Part shown: positions 1-7,066 of the stretch, piece by piece | How positions within the stretch are numbered: position 1 is the stretch's first letter | Layout: each line of letters starts with the position of its first letter | The notes under the pieces: generated by a model | What the model saw: the letters and a program-made list of their open reading frames with translations, nothing else | Told to the model about the DNA's origin: nothing | Database searches by the model: none | Translations under genes and position numbers: made by a program | DNA from: an uncultured Cloacibacillus sp. | GTDB taxonomy: Bacteria; Synergistota; Synergistia; Synergistales; Synergistaceae | Assembly: GCA_934511335.1 (NCBI GenBank) | Contig: CAKSWL010000017.1 | Location: forward strand, 1 to 16,057 | DNA length: 16,057 nt | Direction of reading: 5' to 3'

Positions 1-1
1 G

Positions 2-2176
2 GCGTACCGCCTCTACGCCAACGCCGTCGCCTTTCCGCGCATCGTCGCGGCGGTCTGCGACGAAAGATGCCGCGCCGGCTGCCCGCGCGGGGGGGCGGGC
101 GGCGCGGTAAACCTGAAGCTTCTTGAAAAAGCCGCCGTGACCTATGCGGCGAGGACGGCGCCCAACAGCTATAACATGCCCGCGAAGGGCAAAAGCGTCG
201 CGGTGGTAGGAGGCGGCGTAAGCGGTCTGGCCTGCGCGCTGCGGCTCGCGAATAAAAAATACGACGTGACGGTGTATGAAAAGAAAGGCCGCATCGGCGG
301 ACATCTATGGGAGATACTTTCTCCCGATATTTTTATGAAAGACATCGAAGAACAGTTTTCCAAAGAAAAGTACCGCCTTTTGCTTGATACGGAGGTAAAG
401 GGCCTTGACGATATAAAGGCGGCGCACGACGCCGTTTATGTGGCGACGGGAAAGGGTGGGGCGTCGTTTGGGCTCCTTGCGGGACGGGAAGGCGCAAGCG
501 GCGTAACCGCCGCCGGCGGCGTCTTCATCGGCGGCTCCGTCCTCGGTGTGCCGGCCGTGGAGGCCGTCGCCCACGGCCTCAGGGCCGCGGCGCTGATCGA
601 GGGCTATATCAAGACCGGCAACGCGAAAAACCAGGAGCCGCATGTGTCGACCAAGATCAAACTTGACATGGAAGGCGTCGTTCCCGAAGCGCCGGCGGTC
701 CCCTCGCTTCCCGGAGGTTACACGGAGGCGGAGGCCGCGGAGGAGGCCTCCCGCTGCCTCAAGTGCCGCTGTGACTCGTGCGTTCGCGGCTGCGATATGA
801 TGGCCTATTTCCAGAAATTCCCCAAGCTCATCGAGGAAGAGGTGCATATCACGATCAATCCCGGTACGCTCGACGGCAACGGCACGGTCGCGACGCGCCT
901 GATTTCCACCTGCAATCAGTGCGGGCTCTGCGGCAAGATTTGCCCGGAAGAGATCGACGTCGGCAAGTTTATGCGCGAGAGCCACCGAGCGATGCGCGAG
1001 AAGAACGCGATGCCGTGGGCCTTTCACGAATTCTGGCTCAATGATATGGCGTTTGCCCGCTCCGACAGAGCCGCCTTCTTCTACGCCCCGTCCGCGGATA
1101 TAAAAGACGGCCGCCGTAGGCAAGCCGACGGAGGCGCCTGCAGTTATCTCTTCTTCCCCGGCTGCCAGATGGGAGCCTCCGATCCGCGGTATGTGACGAA
1201 GTCTTATCGCCTTTTGCGTGAGCTTTTGCCAGAAATGGCGATCTATCTGACCTGCTGCGGCGCGCCCGCGCTCTGGTCGGGCGACGAAAAAATATATGAG
1301 GACGTCTGCGGCGAGATCACCGAAAAATGGCGGCAGTTGGGAGAGCCGGAGCTCATCTTCGGCTGCCCGACCTGCCGGGAGATGATGCGGGAGGCGATGC
1401 CGTGGATAAAGGGGCGGATGCTGAGCGACGTCTTCTATGAGGCGGGTGTGAAGGCCGCCTCCGGCGACGGCCGGGAGATCGCCCTCTTCGACCCCTGCGC
1501 CGCGCGGGATTTCCCCAAAACACAAAAGAACGCGCGCGAGCTGCTGGCGGAGGCGGGATATGTTTTGCGCCCGCTGAAATATGAGAGGGACAAGGCCAAG
1601 TGCTGTTCGTGGGGCGGCCAGATATCGATCGCCAACCCGCCTTACGCGAGATGGCTCGTGGATAAGAGGATATCGGAAAAGCCCCTCCCCTACGTGGTGT
1701 ACTGTACCAACTGCCGCGATATCTTCGCCGAGGCGGGAAAGCCGGTGCGCCACATTCTCGGCCTGATCTTCGACATCGGCGGCTGGGAGGAGCGCCCGCC
1801 GACATACAGCAGACGGCGGCGCAACCGTGAGCTGGTAAAGGAGAGTTTGATGAAAGAGCTGCTTGATGAAGAGATAAAAAAAGATGAAGCAATGGTTTTG
1901 GCAATGTCGCCGGAGACCGAAGCGAAGCTGCACCGGGAAAAGATTCTCGAAGACGATCTGGCCGCGGTGATAAGTTTCTGCGAAAAGACGGGACGAAAAC
2001 TCCTCGATCCCGCGAGCGGACGTTACACAGGCTACTGCGAGGTCGGGCATATGACCTGCTGGGTGGAATATTCCCCGCAGGGCGAGGGCTTCCATGTTCA
2101 CAACGCCTACTCGCACCGGATGAAGATCGAATTGGAAGAGGTTTGGCATGGAAGAAAACAAAAAATTGATGTGTAG
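2..2176 (+). CDS. NAD(P)/FAD oxidoreductase with dicluster ferredoxin and two CCG domains (5' partial)
   Basis: The frame is open from base 2, so the gene begins outside the window; 724 residues are visible. From the N-terminus there is a Cys motif (Cys codons at 56, 68 and 80, CxxxCxxxC then Pro) like that of glutamate-synthase small-subunit-type oxidoreductases. A Rossmann dinucleotide motif VVGGGVSGLACAL follows (about 200-240). Next come a four-Cys cluster (CLKCRCDSCVRGC, about 755-795) and CNQCGLCGKICP (about 910-945), each suited to [4Fe-4S]. Two CCG-type segments follow: FFPGC...TCCGAP...GCPTC, then DPC...KCCSWGG...CTNC, as in heterodisulfide reductase subunit B and related proteins. 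The family matches what databases call pyridine nucleotide-disulfide oxidoreductase/dicluster-binding protein. It probably passes electrons between NAD(P)H and a thiol/disulfide or Fe-S partner in the cytoplasm; the substrate is unknown. It overlaps the next gene by 29 nt. An internal ATG or GTG start would cut off the N-terminal Cys motif, so I read it as a partial gene. Confidence 0.9.
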   Translation, partial: AYRLYANAVAFPRIVAAVCDERCRAGCPRGGAGGAVNLKLLEKAAVTYAARTAPNSYNMPAKGKSVAVVGGGVSGLACALRLANKKYDVTVYEKKGRIGGHLWEILSPDIFMKDIEEQFSKEKYRLLLDTEVKGLDDIKAAHDAVYVATGKGGASFGLLAGREGASGVTAAGGVFIGGSVLGVPAVEAVAHGLRAAALIEGYIKTGNAKNQEPHVSTKIKLDMEGVVPEAPAVPSLPGGYTEAEAAEEASRCLKCRCDSCVRGCDMMAYFQKFPKLIEEEVHITINPGTLDGNGTVATRLISTCNQCGLCGKICPEEIDVGKFMRESHRAMREKNAMPWAFHEFWLNDMAFARSDRAAFFYAPSADIKDGRRRQADGGACSYLFFPGCQMGASDPRYVTKSYRLLRELLPEMAIYLTCCGAPALWSGDEKIYEDVCGEITEKWRQLGEPELIFGCPTCREMMREAMPWIKGRMLSDVFYEAGVKAASGDGREIALFDPCAARDFPKTQKNARELLAEAGYVLRPLKYERDKAKCCSWGGQISIANPPYARWLVDKRISEKPLPYVVYCTNCRDIFAEAGKPVRHILGLIFDIGGWEERPPTYSRRRRNRELVKESLMKELLDEEIKKDEAMVLAMSPETEAKLHREKILEDDLAAVISFCEKTGRKLLDPASGRYTGYCEVGHMTCWVEYSPQGEGFHVHNAYSHRMKIELEEVWHGRKQKIDV

Positions 2177-2342
2177 CAGATGCGGCGTGGAGCTGGAGAT
2201 GCACAAGGCATTCTTCAGCTATCTCGACCATTCCTTTAACACGGAGGTCCAGCGCTGTCCCTCCTGCGGGCAGGTCTTCATCCCTGAGAGCCTGGCGAAG
2301 GGGAAGATGGCGCAGGTCGAAGTTTCGATCGAGGATAAATAG
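2148..2342 (+). CDS. Small four-cysteine redox/zinc-ribbon protein, DVU_1557-like
   Basis: This is a 64-residue protein with two knuckles, C9-x2-C12 and C37-x2-C40, the spacing of a zinc ribbon or rubredoxin-like metal site. It has no signal peptide or membrane segment. The start ATG lies inside the 3' end of the preceding oxidoreductase gene (29-nt overlap) and is preceded by GGAAGAGG at good distance, so expression is probably coupled. The radical SAM gene starts 8 nt after its stop. From memory of family naming, small proteins in this position are called DVU_1557 family redox proteins. A role as electron carrier or metal chaperone for the radical SAM or oxidoreductase partner is inference. 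Its small size and reliance on Cys pairs mean the exact function cannot be read from sequence. Confidence 0.85.
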   Translation: MEENKKLMCSRCGVELEMHKAFFSYLDHSFNTEVQRCPSCGQVFIPESLAKGKMAQVEVSIEDK

Positions 2343-2350
2343 AGGGTCCC

Positions 2351-3658
2351 GTGCGGAAGGTCATCAGAGATACATACAGCGTCTGTCCCCTCTGCGGGCG
2401 GCGGCTCGCCGCGCGGGTTGTGGTGAGGGATGGCGCTGCCTGGCTTGAAAAGAGCTGCCCCGAACACGGAGATTTTTCCGTGCTGATTTGGAAGAACAAA
2501 AAAAACATCTTTTCCTGGTACGGAGACGCCGAACCGCTGAGAAAAGATGACACAAGCGGCTGTCCCGCGGTCTGCGCCGAGGGGGGGCTATGCGCCGGAC
2601 ACCTAAACGACACCTGCTGCGTCGTGCTTGAAGTGACGGATCGCTGTAACCTTCATTGCCGCTACTGTTTCGCCGATAAGAAAAACGGGCCGGATATTTC
2701 ACTGGCGGAGCTGCGCCGCGAGATAGCCGGCTTCGTCGTTCCCGGCAAGACTCTCGTCCAACTGAGCGGCGGCGAGCCGACGCTGCGCGGCGACCTGCCG
2801 GAGCTGGTCGCCGCCGCCAAGGAGCTTGGCTGCAAATATGTACAGCTCAACAGCAACGGGATCAGACTCGCGGAGGACGAAGGGCTGGCAGAAAAACTCG
2901 CCGCCGCCGGCCTCTCTTTCGTCTTCATGCAGTTTGACGGCACGGACGACGAGATATACAAAACGCTGCGCGGCGCGCCGCTATTTGCCGTTAAAGAGCG
3001 GGCGATCGCCAACTGCGCGAAATACAACCTCGGCGTGACGCTTGTGCCGACGATCGTTCCAGGCGTCAACAGCGCCGCCATTGGAGACATCCTGCGCTAT
3101 GGCGTGAAGCGGTCTCCCGCCGTGCGCGGCGTTCACTTCCAGCCCGTGGCCCATTTGGGACGCATCCCGTGCCTGCCGCGCGACGAATCGCGCTTCACCC
3201 TCGACGAGCTGATATGCGAAATCGAAAAGCAGAGCGGCGGCCTCGTCGGTGGTGAAAATTTGCAGCCCTCCAAGTGTGACCATCCGCTCTGCGGTTTTCA
3301 CGGAGACTTCATCGTGAAACAGGACGGCACTCTCTACCCGCTCACGCGAAAACGTGACGTTGCCGCCTGCTGCTGTTGCGGCACGGATACCCCCGCCGAC
3401 AAGAACCGAGAATTTGTCGGGCGCCGGTGGCGGCGGCCGGCGGGCGGCGGCCTCCCCCCGACGGAGGATATGGAGGATATGGCCTATTTTCTCGCGCGCC
3501 TCTCCTCTCATGGCTTCACGATCACCTCGATGGCCTTTCAAGACGCTGGCAATCTCGACGTGGAGCGGCTGCGCATGTGCAGCCTGCACGTCGCGAAGCG
3601 GGGACGCCTCGTGCCCTTTTGCGTAAACTACCTCACGCTCTGGGGCGGCCTCTCATGA
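2351..3658 (+). CDS. trsS: Radical SAM protein, TrsS-type (MJ0619/Tes-like architecture)
   Basis: The protein has 435 residues and a GTG start with GAGGG 4 nt upstream; an in-frame TAA at 2336 rules out a much longer form. The radical SAM cluster motif CNLHCRYC is at residues 99-106, followed by the GGEP motif at 140-143. An N-terminal Cys/His module precedes it (C12-x2-C15, then CPEH at 36-39, then C71, C75, C81). This resembles the extra metal site of MJ0619/tetraether-lipid-synthase-like radical SAM enzymes. C-terminal to the barrel are C309/C314, a run of four cysteines at 340-343, C410 and C424, suiting auxiliary Fe-S or redox-active thiols. I recall this group as radical SAM (seleno)protein TrsS, in which some members carry selenocysteine. 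Here no in-frame TGA is present, so this is an all-Cys version. The stop overlaps the methyltransferase start (ATGA). The substrate is unknown. Confidence 0.85.
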   Translation: MRKVIRDTYSVCPLCGRRLAARVVVRDGAAWLEKSCPEHGDFSVLIWKNKKNIFSWYGDAEPLRKDDTSGCPAVCAEGGLCAGHLNDTCCVVLEVTDRCNLHCRYCFADKKNGPDISLAELRREIAGFVVPGKTLVQLSGGEPTLRGDLPELVAAAKELGCKYVQLNSNGIRLAEDEGLAEKLAAAGLSFVFMQFDGTDDEIYKTLRGAPLFAVKERAIANCAKYNLGVTLVPTIVPGVNSAAIGDILRYGVKRSPAVRGVHFQPVAHLGRIPCLPRDESRFTLDELICEIEKQSGGLVGGENLQPSKCDHPLCGFHGDFIVKQDGTLYPLTRKRDVAACCCCGTDTPADKNREFVGRRWRRPAGGGLPPTEDMEDMAYFLARLSSHGFTITSMAFQDAGNLDVERLRMCSLHVAKRGRLVPFCVNYLTLWGGLS

Positions 3659-4281
3659 ACGCCTGTCGTATCCCTAGCCCCGGCGGACTGGAACTTATGC
3701 GGCGGGCGCTCGCGCTCTGTGCCTTCGCTCCCGGCGCGCAGCTGCTTGACGCCGGCTGCGGTGCGGGGGAGTTTGTCGCCTATGTGAACGTCAGCACGGA
3801 TTTCTCGATGCTCGGGATCGATAACGATCCCGCCGTGATCGGGATTTCGGCGGATGCGGGGGGCGACTGTCTGTGCGCAGACGTTCGGGCGTTACCCTTC
3901 GGCGACGGCCGTTTTGACGGAGTATTTTTCGGCTGCAGCCTCTCGAAGGTGGCGGAGCCGGAGGCGGCGCTGCGCGAAAGCCGGCGTCTGCTGAAAACCG
4001 GAGGCAAGCTCGCCGCCGCCGATTTTTACGCGCGCGGGGCGGAGGCGGGTTTTTCTGGAGTCATGGGGCGCGTGGAATGTCGGGAAAAAATAATCTCCCG
4101 CTTTGAGAAAAACGGCTTTGAGCTGTTGCTCTTCGAGGATCATACGCGCGAGATGCGCGAGCTCTGGGGGCAGCTGATATTTGACTACGGAAAAGAGCCC
4201 CTTGACGCGCTGCTCGGCGGCCGCGGCGGACTCGCGGCGGTTAGATGCGGCTACGGGCTCTTTATCGCGGAGGCACGGTAA
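3655..4281 (+). CDS. trsM: Class I SAM-dependent methyltransferase, DVU_1556/TrsM-type
   Basis: The protein has 208 residues. Motif I is LLDAGCGAGEF (residues 30-40), the acidic SAM-ribose residue lies in LGIDND (53-58), and the motif around ADVRALPFGDGRFDGVFF (75-92) is that of Methyltransf_11 enzymes. The C-terminal part is short. A longer in-frame ORF begins upstream at 3376, but it is antiparallel in quality to the well-conserved radical SAM frame it overlaps. The ATG at 3655, in a 4-nt ATGA overlap with the radical SAM stop, is the credible start. The next gene begins 1 nt after its stop. Methylation of a small metabolite or cofactor intermediate made by the radical SAM partner is inference. 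I assign the trsM name from operon position and fold rather than a decisive signature. Confidence 0.8.
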   Translation: MNACRIPSPGGLELMRRALALCAFAPGAQLLDAGCGAGEFVAYVNVSTDFSMLGIDNDPAVIGISADAGGDCLCADVRALPFGDGRFDGVFFGCSLSKVAEPEAALRESRRLLKTGGKLAAADFYARGAEAGFSGVMGRVECREKIISRFEKNGFELLLFEDHTREMRELWGQLIFDYGKEPLDALLGGRGGLAAVRCGYGLFIAEAR

Positions 4282-4282
4282 G

Positions 4283-5527
4283 ATGATCTCAGCGCTTGAA
4301 ATAATGACAGGCGAGCTTACGGGCTTTGCTCCGCCGATAGACGGCAAGGCGATGCTGCGCTGGCAGTTAGCGCGGATCAGAGAGGCGATGCGGCGGGCGG
4401 CGGCAAAAAGCGACTTCTATGCCGCGCGTTTCTCCTCCGTGGATATCGCCGCCGTCGACTCGCTCGAGGCGTTGGCGCGGATACCCTTTACCTGCCCGGA
4501 AGAGATCGCGGCGGGGCCGGAGGACTTTGTCTGCGCGGCGGAGCGCGACATCGCGCGCGTCACCTCGCTGCCCACCTCCGGCAGCACGGGAGCGCCGAAG
4601 CGCATCCATTTCACCGACGGCGACCTTCGGCGAACGGCGCGCCTCTTTGAGCTGGGCATGGCTCCGATAATCGGCACCGGCAAACGCTGCCTTATTATGA
4701 TGTCCGACGCCGCCCCCGGCAGTATCGCGAGCCTGCTCAAAGAGGGGGTAGAGAGGAGCGGTACCGCCGCCGTCATCTACGGCAATATCACCGACGTGGA
4801 CGACGCGGCACGGGTGGTGCGGGAGGGCGACGCCGTCGTCGGCGTGCCCTCGCAGATGCTCCACCTCTGCCGCAAATACCCGCGGCTGCGTCCCGAAAGC
4901 CTGCTGCTGAGCGGGGACTATGTCCCCGCGCCGGCGCCTGATGCTATCAGAAAGACGTGGCAATGCCGCGTTTATACACACTACGGCATGACGGAGACCT
5001 GTTTCGGCTGCGCGGTGCAGTGCTCGGAAGAGAGCGCGCAGCACATCCGCCATGACTCGCTGCTCATTGAGATAATCGATCCCTTCTCCGGCCGGAGGCT
5101 TGGCTTCGGCGAAGAAGGGGAGATCGTCGTCACCGCCTTCGCCAACGAGGCGATGCCTCTTTTCCGCTACCGGACGGGGGACATATCGTCGCTCGTCGGC
5201 GGAAAGTGCGGATGCGGCAGCACCCTGCCGCGGCTGGGGCCGGTGAGGGGACGGCTAAAAAACCGCATCGCCATAGGCGGCGGCTTCTCCATCGAGGCGC
5301 TGGACGACGCGCTTTATAGAAATCGTGATCTGTGGCGCTACGAGGCCGAGCTTTCCGGCGGCGCGCAAAAAAGGCTGCGGCTCGGCGTCTGCGGCGGCGC
5401 CGGCCTGTCTCTGCCCGCGCTGCGCGCGGAGCTGGCGGCGCTTCTGCCCTCTGACGTGGAGGTCGATATCCGCCGCGTAGCTTCGCTGGCTGCGCCTTTG
5501 CGGAAGAGGCGTATCGCCGCCGAATGA
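4283..5527 (+). CDS. PaaK-like AMP-forming CoA ligase, DVU_1553-like
   Basis: The protein has 414 residues. The ANL-superfamily P-loop TSGSTGAPK is at 98-106, the YGMTE motif at 234-238 and the YRTGD core motif at 296-300. A Cys pair (KCGCG, 308-312) precedes a PRLGPVRGRLKNRI hinge-like stretch, as in phenylacetate-CoA ligases. Extra cysteines at 240, 243 and 247 could add a metal site. The enzyme should adenylate a carboxylic acid and transfer it to CoA, but the acid is unknown. The start ATG at 4283 is chosen over an upstream in-frame start at 4181 because the latter would lie deep in the methyltransferase gene. GGAGG sits 9 nt before 4283, and the gap to the methyltransferase stop is 1 nt. 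It is the last intact gene of the trs-type operon. Confidence 0.85.
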   Translation: MISALEIMTGELTGFAPPIDGKAMLRWQLARIREAMRRAAAKSDFYAARFSSVDIAAVDSLEALARIPFTCPEEIAAGPEDFVCAAERDIARVTSLPTSGSTGAPKRIHFTDGDLRRTARLFELGMAPIIGTGKRCLIMMSDAAPGSIASLLKEGVERSGTAAVIYGNITDVDDAARVVREGDAVVGVPSQMLHLCRKYPRLRPESLLLSGDYVPAPAPDAIRKTWQCRVYTHYGMTETCFGCAVQCSEESAQHIRHDSLLIEIIDPFSGRRLGFGEEGEIVVTAFANEAMPLFRYRTGDISSLVGGKCGCGSTLPRLGPVRGRLKNRIAIGGGFSIEALDDALYRNRDLWRYEAELSGGAQKRLRLGVCGGAGLSLPALRAELAALLPSDVEVDIRRVASLAAPLRKRRIAAE

Positions 5528-5552
5528 TAAAAATCAGAGGAGGTCTGCGATA

Positions 5553-6175
5553 ATGACGGTTGCGGCGGATATGGAAGAGCGGCTGCTGTCGCCCTTATTT
5601 TTTCGTTTGCTGGCGCCCTTCGGCTTCGCCTTTTTTCTGGGAATGTTCATGGGGAGTATAAATTCGCTCCTCGCCCCGGTAATGGTCGAGACCTTCGACC
5701 TTTTGCGCGCTTGAACTGGCTTTCCTGGGAAAAGCTGTATCTCTGTTCTGGGGTTATCTTTACCATACTTCCTCGCGGCGGTCGCCCTCTGGGCGGGCCG
5801 CACACCGCGCCGCTGTGGGCTGCGGTGATGCTTCTTTCCACGATGACGATGATCGCCTTTCCCATTATCGGGCGTCTCTTTGAGGCGGAGGAGTCGGGGC
5901 GCGTCTTCGCGCTGTTGAATTTCGTCATTTTTCTCGCCGCGTTCATCGTTCAGTGGCTTTTCGGCGTGCTTCTGGATTTTTATCCGACCGCCGGCGGGCG
6001 TTTTTCTCCCGCCGGATATAAAGCCGGCCTCTGCGCCATCCTGCTCCTAAACATCGCGGCGGTGGCACATCTCCATATATCTATCCCCAGATGGAAAAAC
6101 TGGAAAAATTTTAGATCGGCGTCCGCAGAGGGGGAAGCGAAAGTATTACGGCCAGCACTGGCGCGGCGGTCATGA
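5553..6175 (+). pseudogene. Decayed MFS transporter gene
   Basis: A strong GAGGAGG ribosome site 8 nt upstream leads into an ATG at 5553. The first 53 codons give a typical MFS N-terminus with one membrane segment (FGFAFFLGMFMGSINSLLAP), then hit TGA at 5712. In the same frame after that stop, bases 5760-5800 read LPYFLAAVALWAGR, a further membrane segment. The frame then shifts, and from about 5807 to 6090 the other frame reads the last helices (LWAAVMLLSTMTMIAFPIIG, FVIFLAAFIVQWLFGVLLDF). MFS proteins are usually about 400 residues, so roughly TM2 to TM8 are missing. The gene thus carries a large internal deletion, a nonsense codon and a frameshift. It probably once served as transporter for the upstream operon, 25 nt away. 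A sequencing error could explain the frameshift but not the missing core. Confidence 0.8.
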
Positions 6176-6185
6176 AAATATCGCG

Positions 6186-7064
6186 TTACTTTTCCAGCAG
6201 CTCCGCGGGGTCGAAGAACTCTCCGCGCCAGGCGGCGCTGAAGTGGAGGTGCGGGCCGGTGACGCGGCCGGTTTTGCCGGAGAGGCCAAGTATCTCGCCG
6301 GCCTTTATGAGCTCTCCCTTTTTCACGTTTATCTTTGACAGGTGCCCGTAGAAGGTGATGAGTCCCGCGCCGTGGTCGAGGTAGACGCAGTTGCCGGCGA
6401 ACCAGAAATTATTTCCGGCGAGGACGACCGTGCCGTCGGCCGCCGCTCTGACCGGCGTGCCCTCCCTTGCGCGCATGTCGACGCCGCCGTGGCGTCCGCG
6501 GAATTCACCGTTGAAATAGCGGCTTTTGCCGTACACGGAGCTGAAACTCCCGGGCACGGGGCGCGCCAGCGGCAGTACCGGCGCCCGTCCGGCGCTGTTG
6601 CTCTGCATCGCGGCGCGTCCGAGCTTGGCCTCGCGCGCGATGCGTTCGGATAGCTCCTTGGGCGGCGTGACCTTTGCCGGCGCCACGGTAAGTTTTTCTA
6701 TCGGGTATTTACGGGCGGAGAGCGTTATCGAATGCTCGATCCTCTCTTTTTTTCCGCCGGAATAGAAGGCTACGCTCAGCGGGCCCCCCCCCGGTTTGGC
6801 GTTTTTGAGATCTGTGCCGACGAGCGCGGAATATCTCTGCCCGCCGCGGGTATATTCCGGGGCGAGCTGCGCTTCGTGCCCTTGCCAAAAGAGCCGTACG
6901 TCGGAGATTTCTTCGCCCGTTACCTCTACCGTCACGACGAAGGGCTGCCCGATGCCTACGGCGGCCGGCGCGCCGACGATCACATCCGCCGCCGACGGCC
7001 GAACGGCCGTTATGAGGACGGCGGCGATCATTGCCGCGCAACGGAAGAGGGGAGGACGCGGCAT
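6186..7064 (-). CDS. Secreted M23 (LytM) family metallopeptidase
   Basis: The protein has 292 residues. The N-terminus looks like a Sec signal peptide (hydrophobic 9-21, then AVRPSAADV). A beta-rich middle region of unknown type follows, then the LytM domain from about 170 to the end. Zinc and catalytic residues are visible: H192xxxD196 (GRHGGVDM), H241 (YGHLS) and H272xH274 (GPHLHF). Such enzymes cut peptidoglycan cross-bridges or stem peptides in the envelope. The start at 7064 lies 2 nt after the feoB stop, with GAAGG about 10 nt upstream. A longer in-frame start at 7172 would sit inside feoB and spoil the signal peptide, so I reject it. Its position as last gene of the feo operon is unusual. 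The domain call is firm, the exact bond cleaved is not known. Confidence 0.9.
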   Translation of the reverse strand: MPRPPLFRCAAMIAAVLITAVRPSAADVIVGAPAAVGIGQPFVVTVEVTGEEISDVRLFWQGHEAQLAPEYTRGGQRYSALVGTDLKNAKPGGGPLSVAFYSGGKKERIEHSITLSARKYPIEKLTVAPAKVTPPKELSERIAREAKLGRAAMQSNSAGRAPVLPLARPVPGSFSSVYGKSRYFNGEFRGRHGGVDMRAREGTPVRAAADGTVVLAGNNFWFAGNCVYLDHGAGLITFYGHLSKINVKKGELIKAGEILGLSGKTGRVTGPHLHFSAAWRGEFFDPAELLEK

Positions 7065-7066
7065 TC

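Noticed and set aside
305..2206. A 633-codon open frame on the minus strand opposite the oxidoreductase gene
   Set aside because: It lies wholly antisense to a gene with many recognised motifs. GC-rich codon use makes long empty antisense frames common, and its translation shows no domain.
3463..3483. Tandem GAGGATATG repeat in the radical SAM gene
   Set aside because: Only two copies, coding for EDMEDM; ordinary in-frame similarity with no sign of a repeat array.
3376..3654. Longer methyltransferase with start at 3376
   Set aside because: The extension overlaps the conserved C-terminus of the radical SAM gene in another frame and has no methyltransferase features.
5712..5714. TGA in the MFS frame as possible selenocysteine
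   Set aside because: The protein family has no Sec members that I know, the transporter core is missing and a frameshift follows. Decay explains it better.
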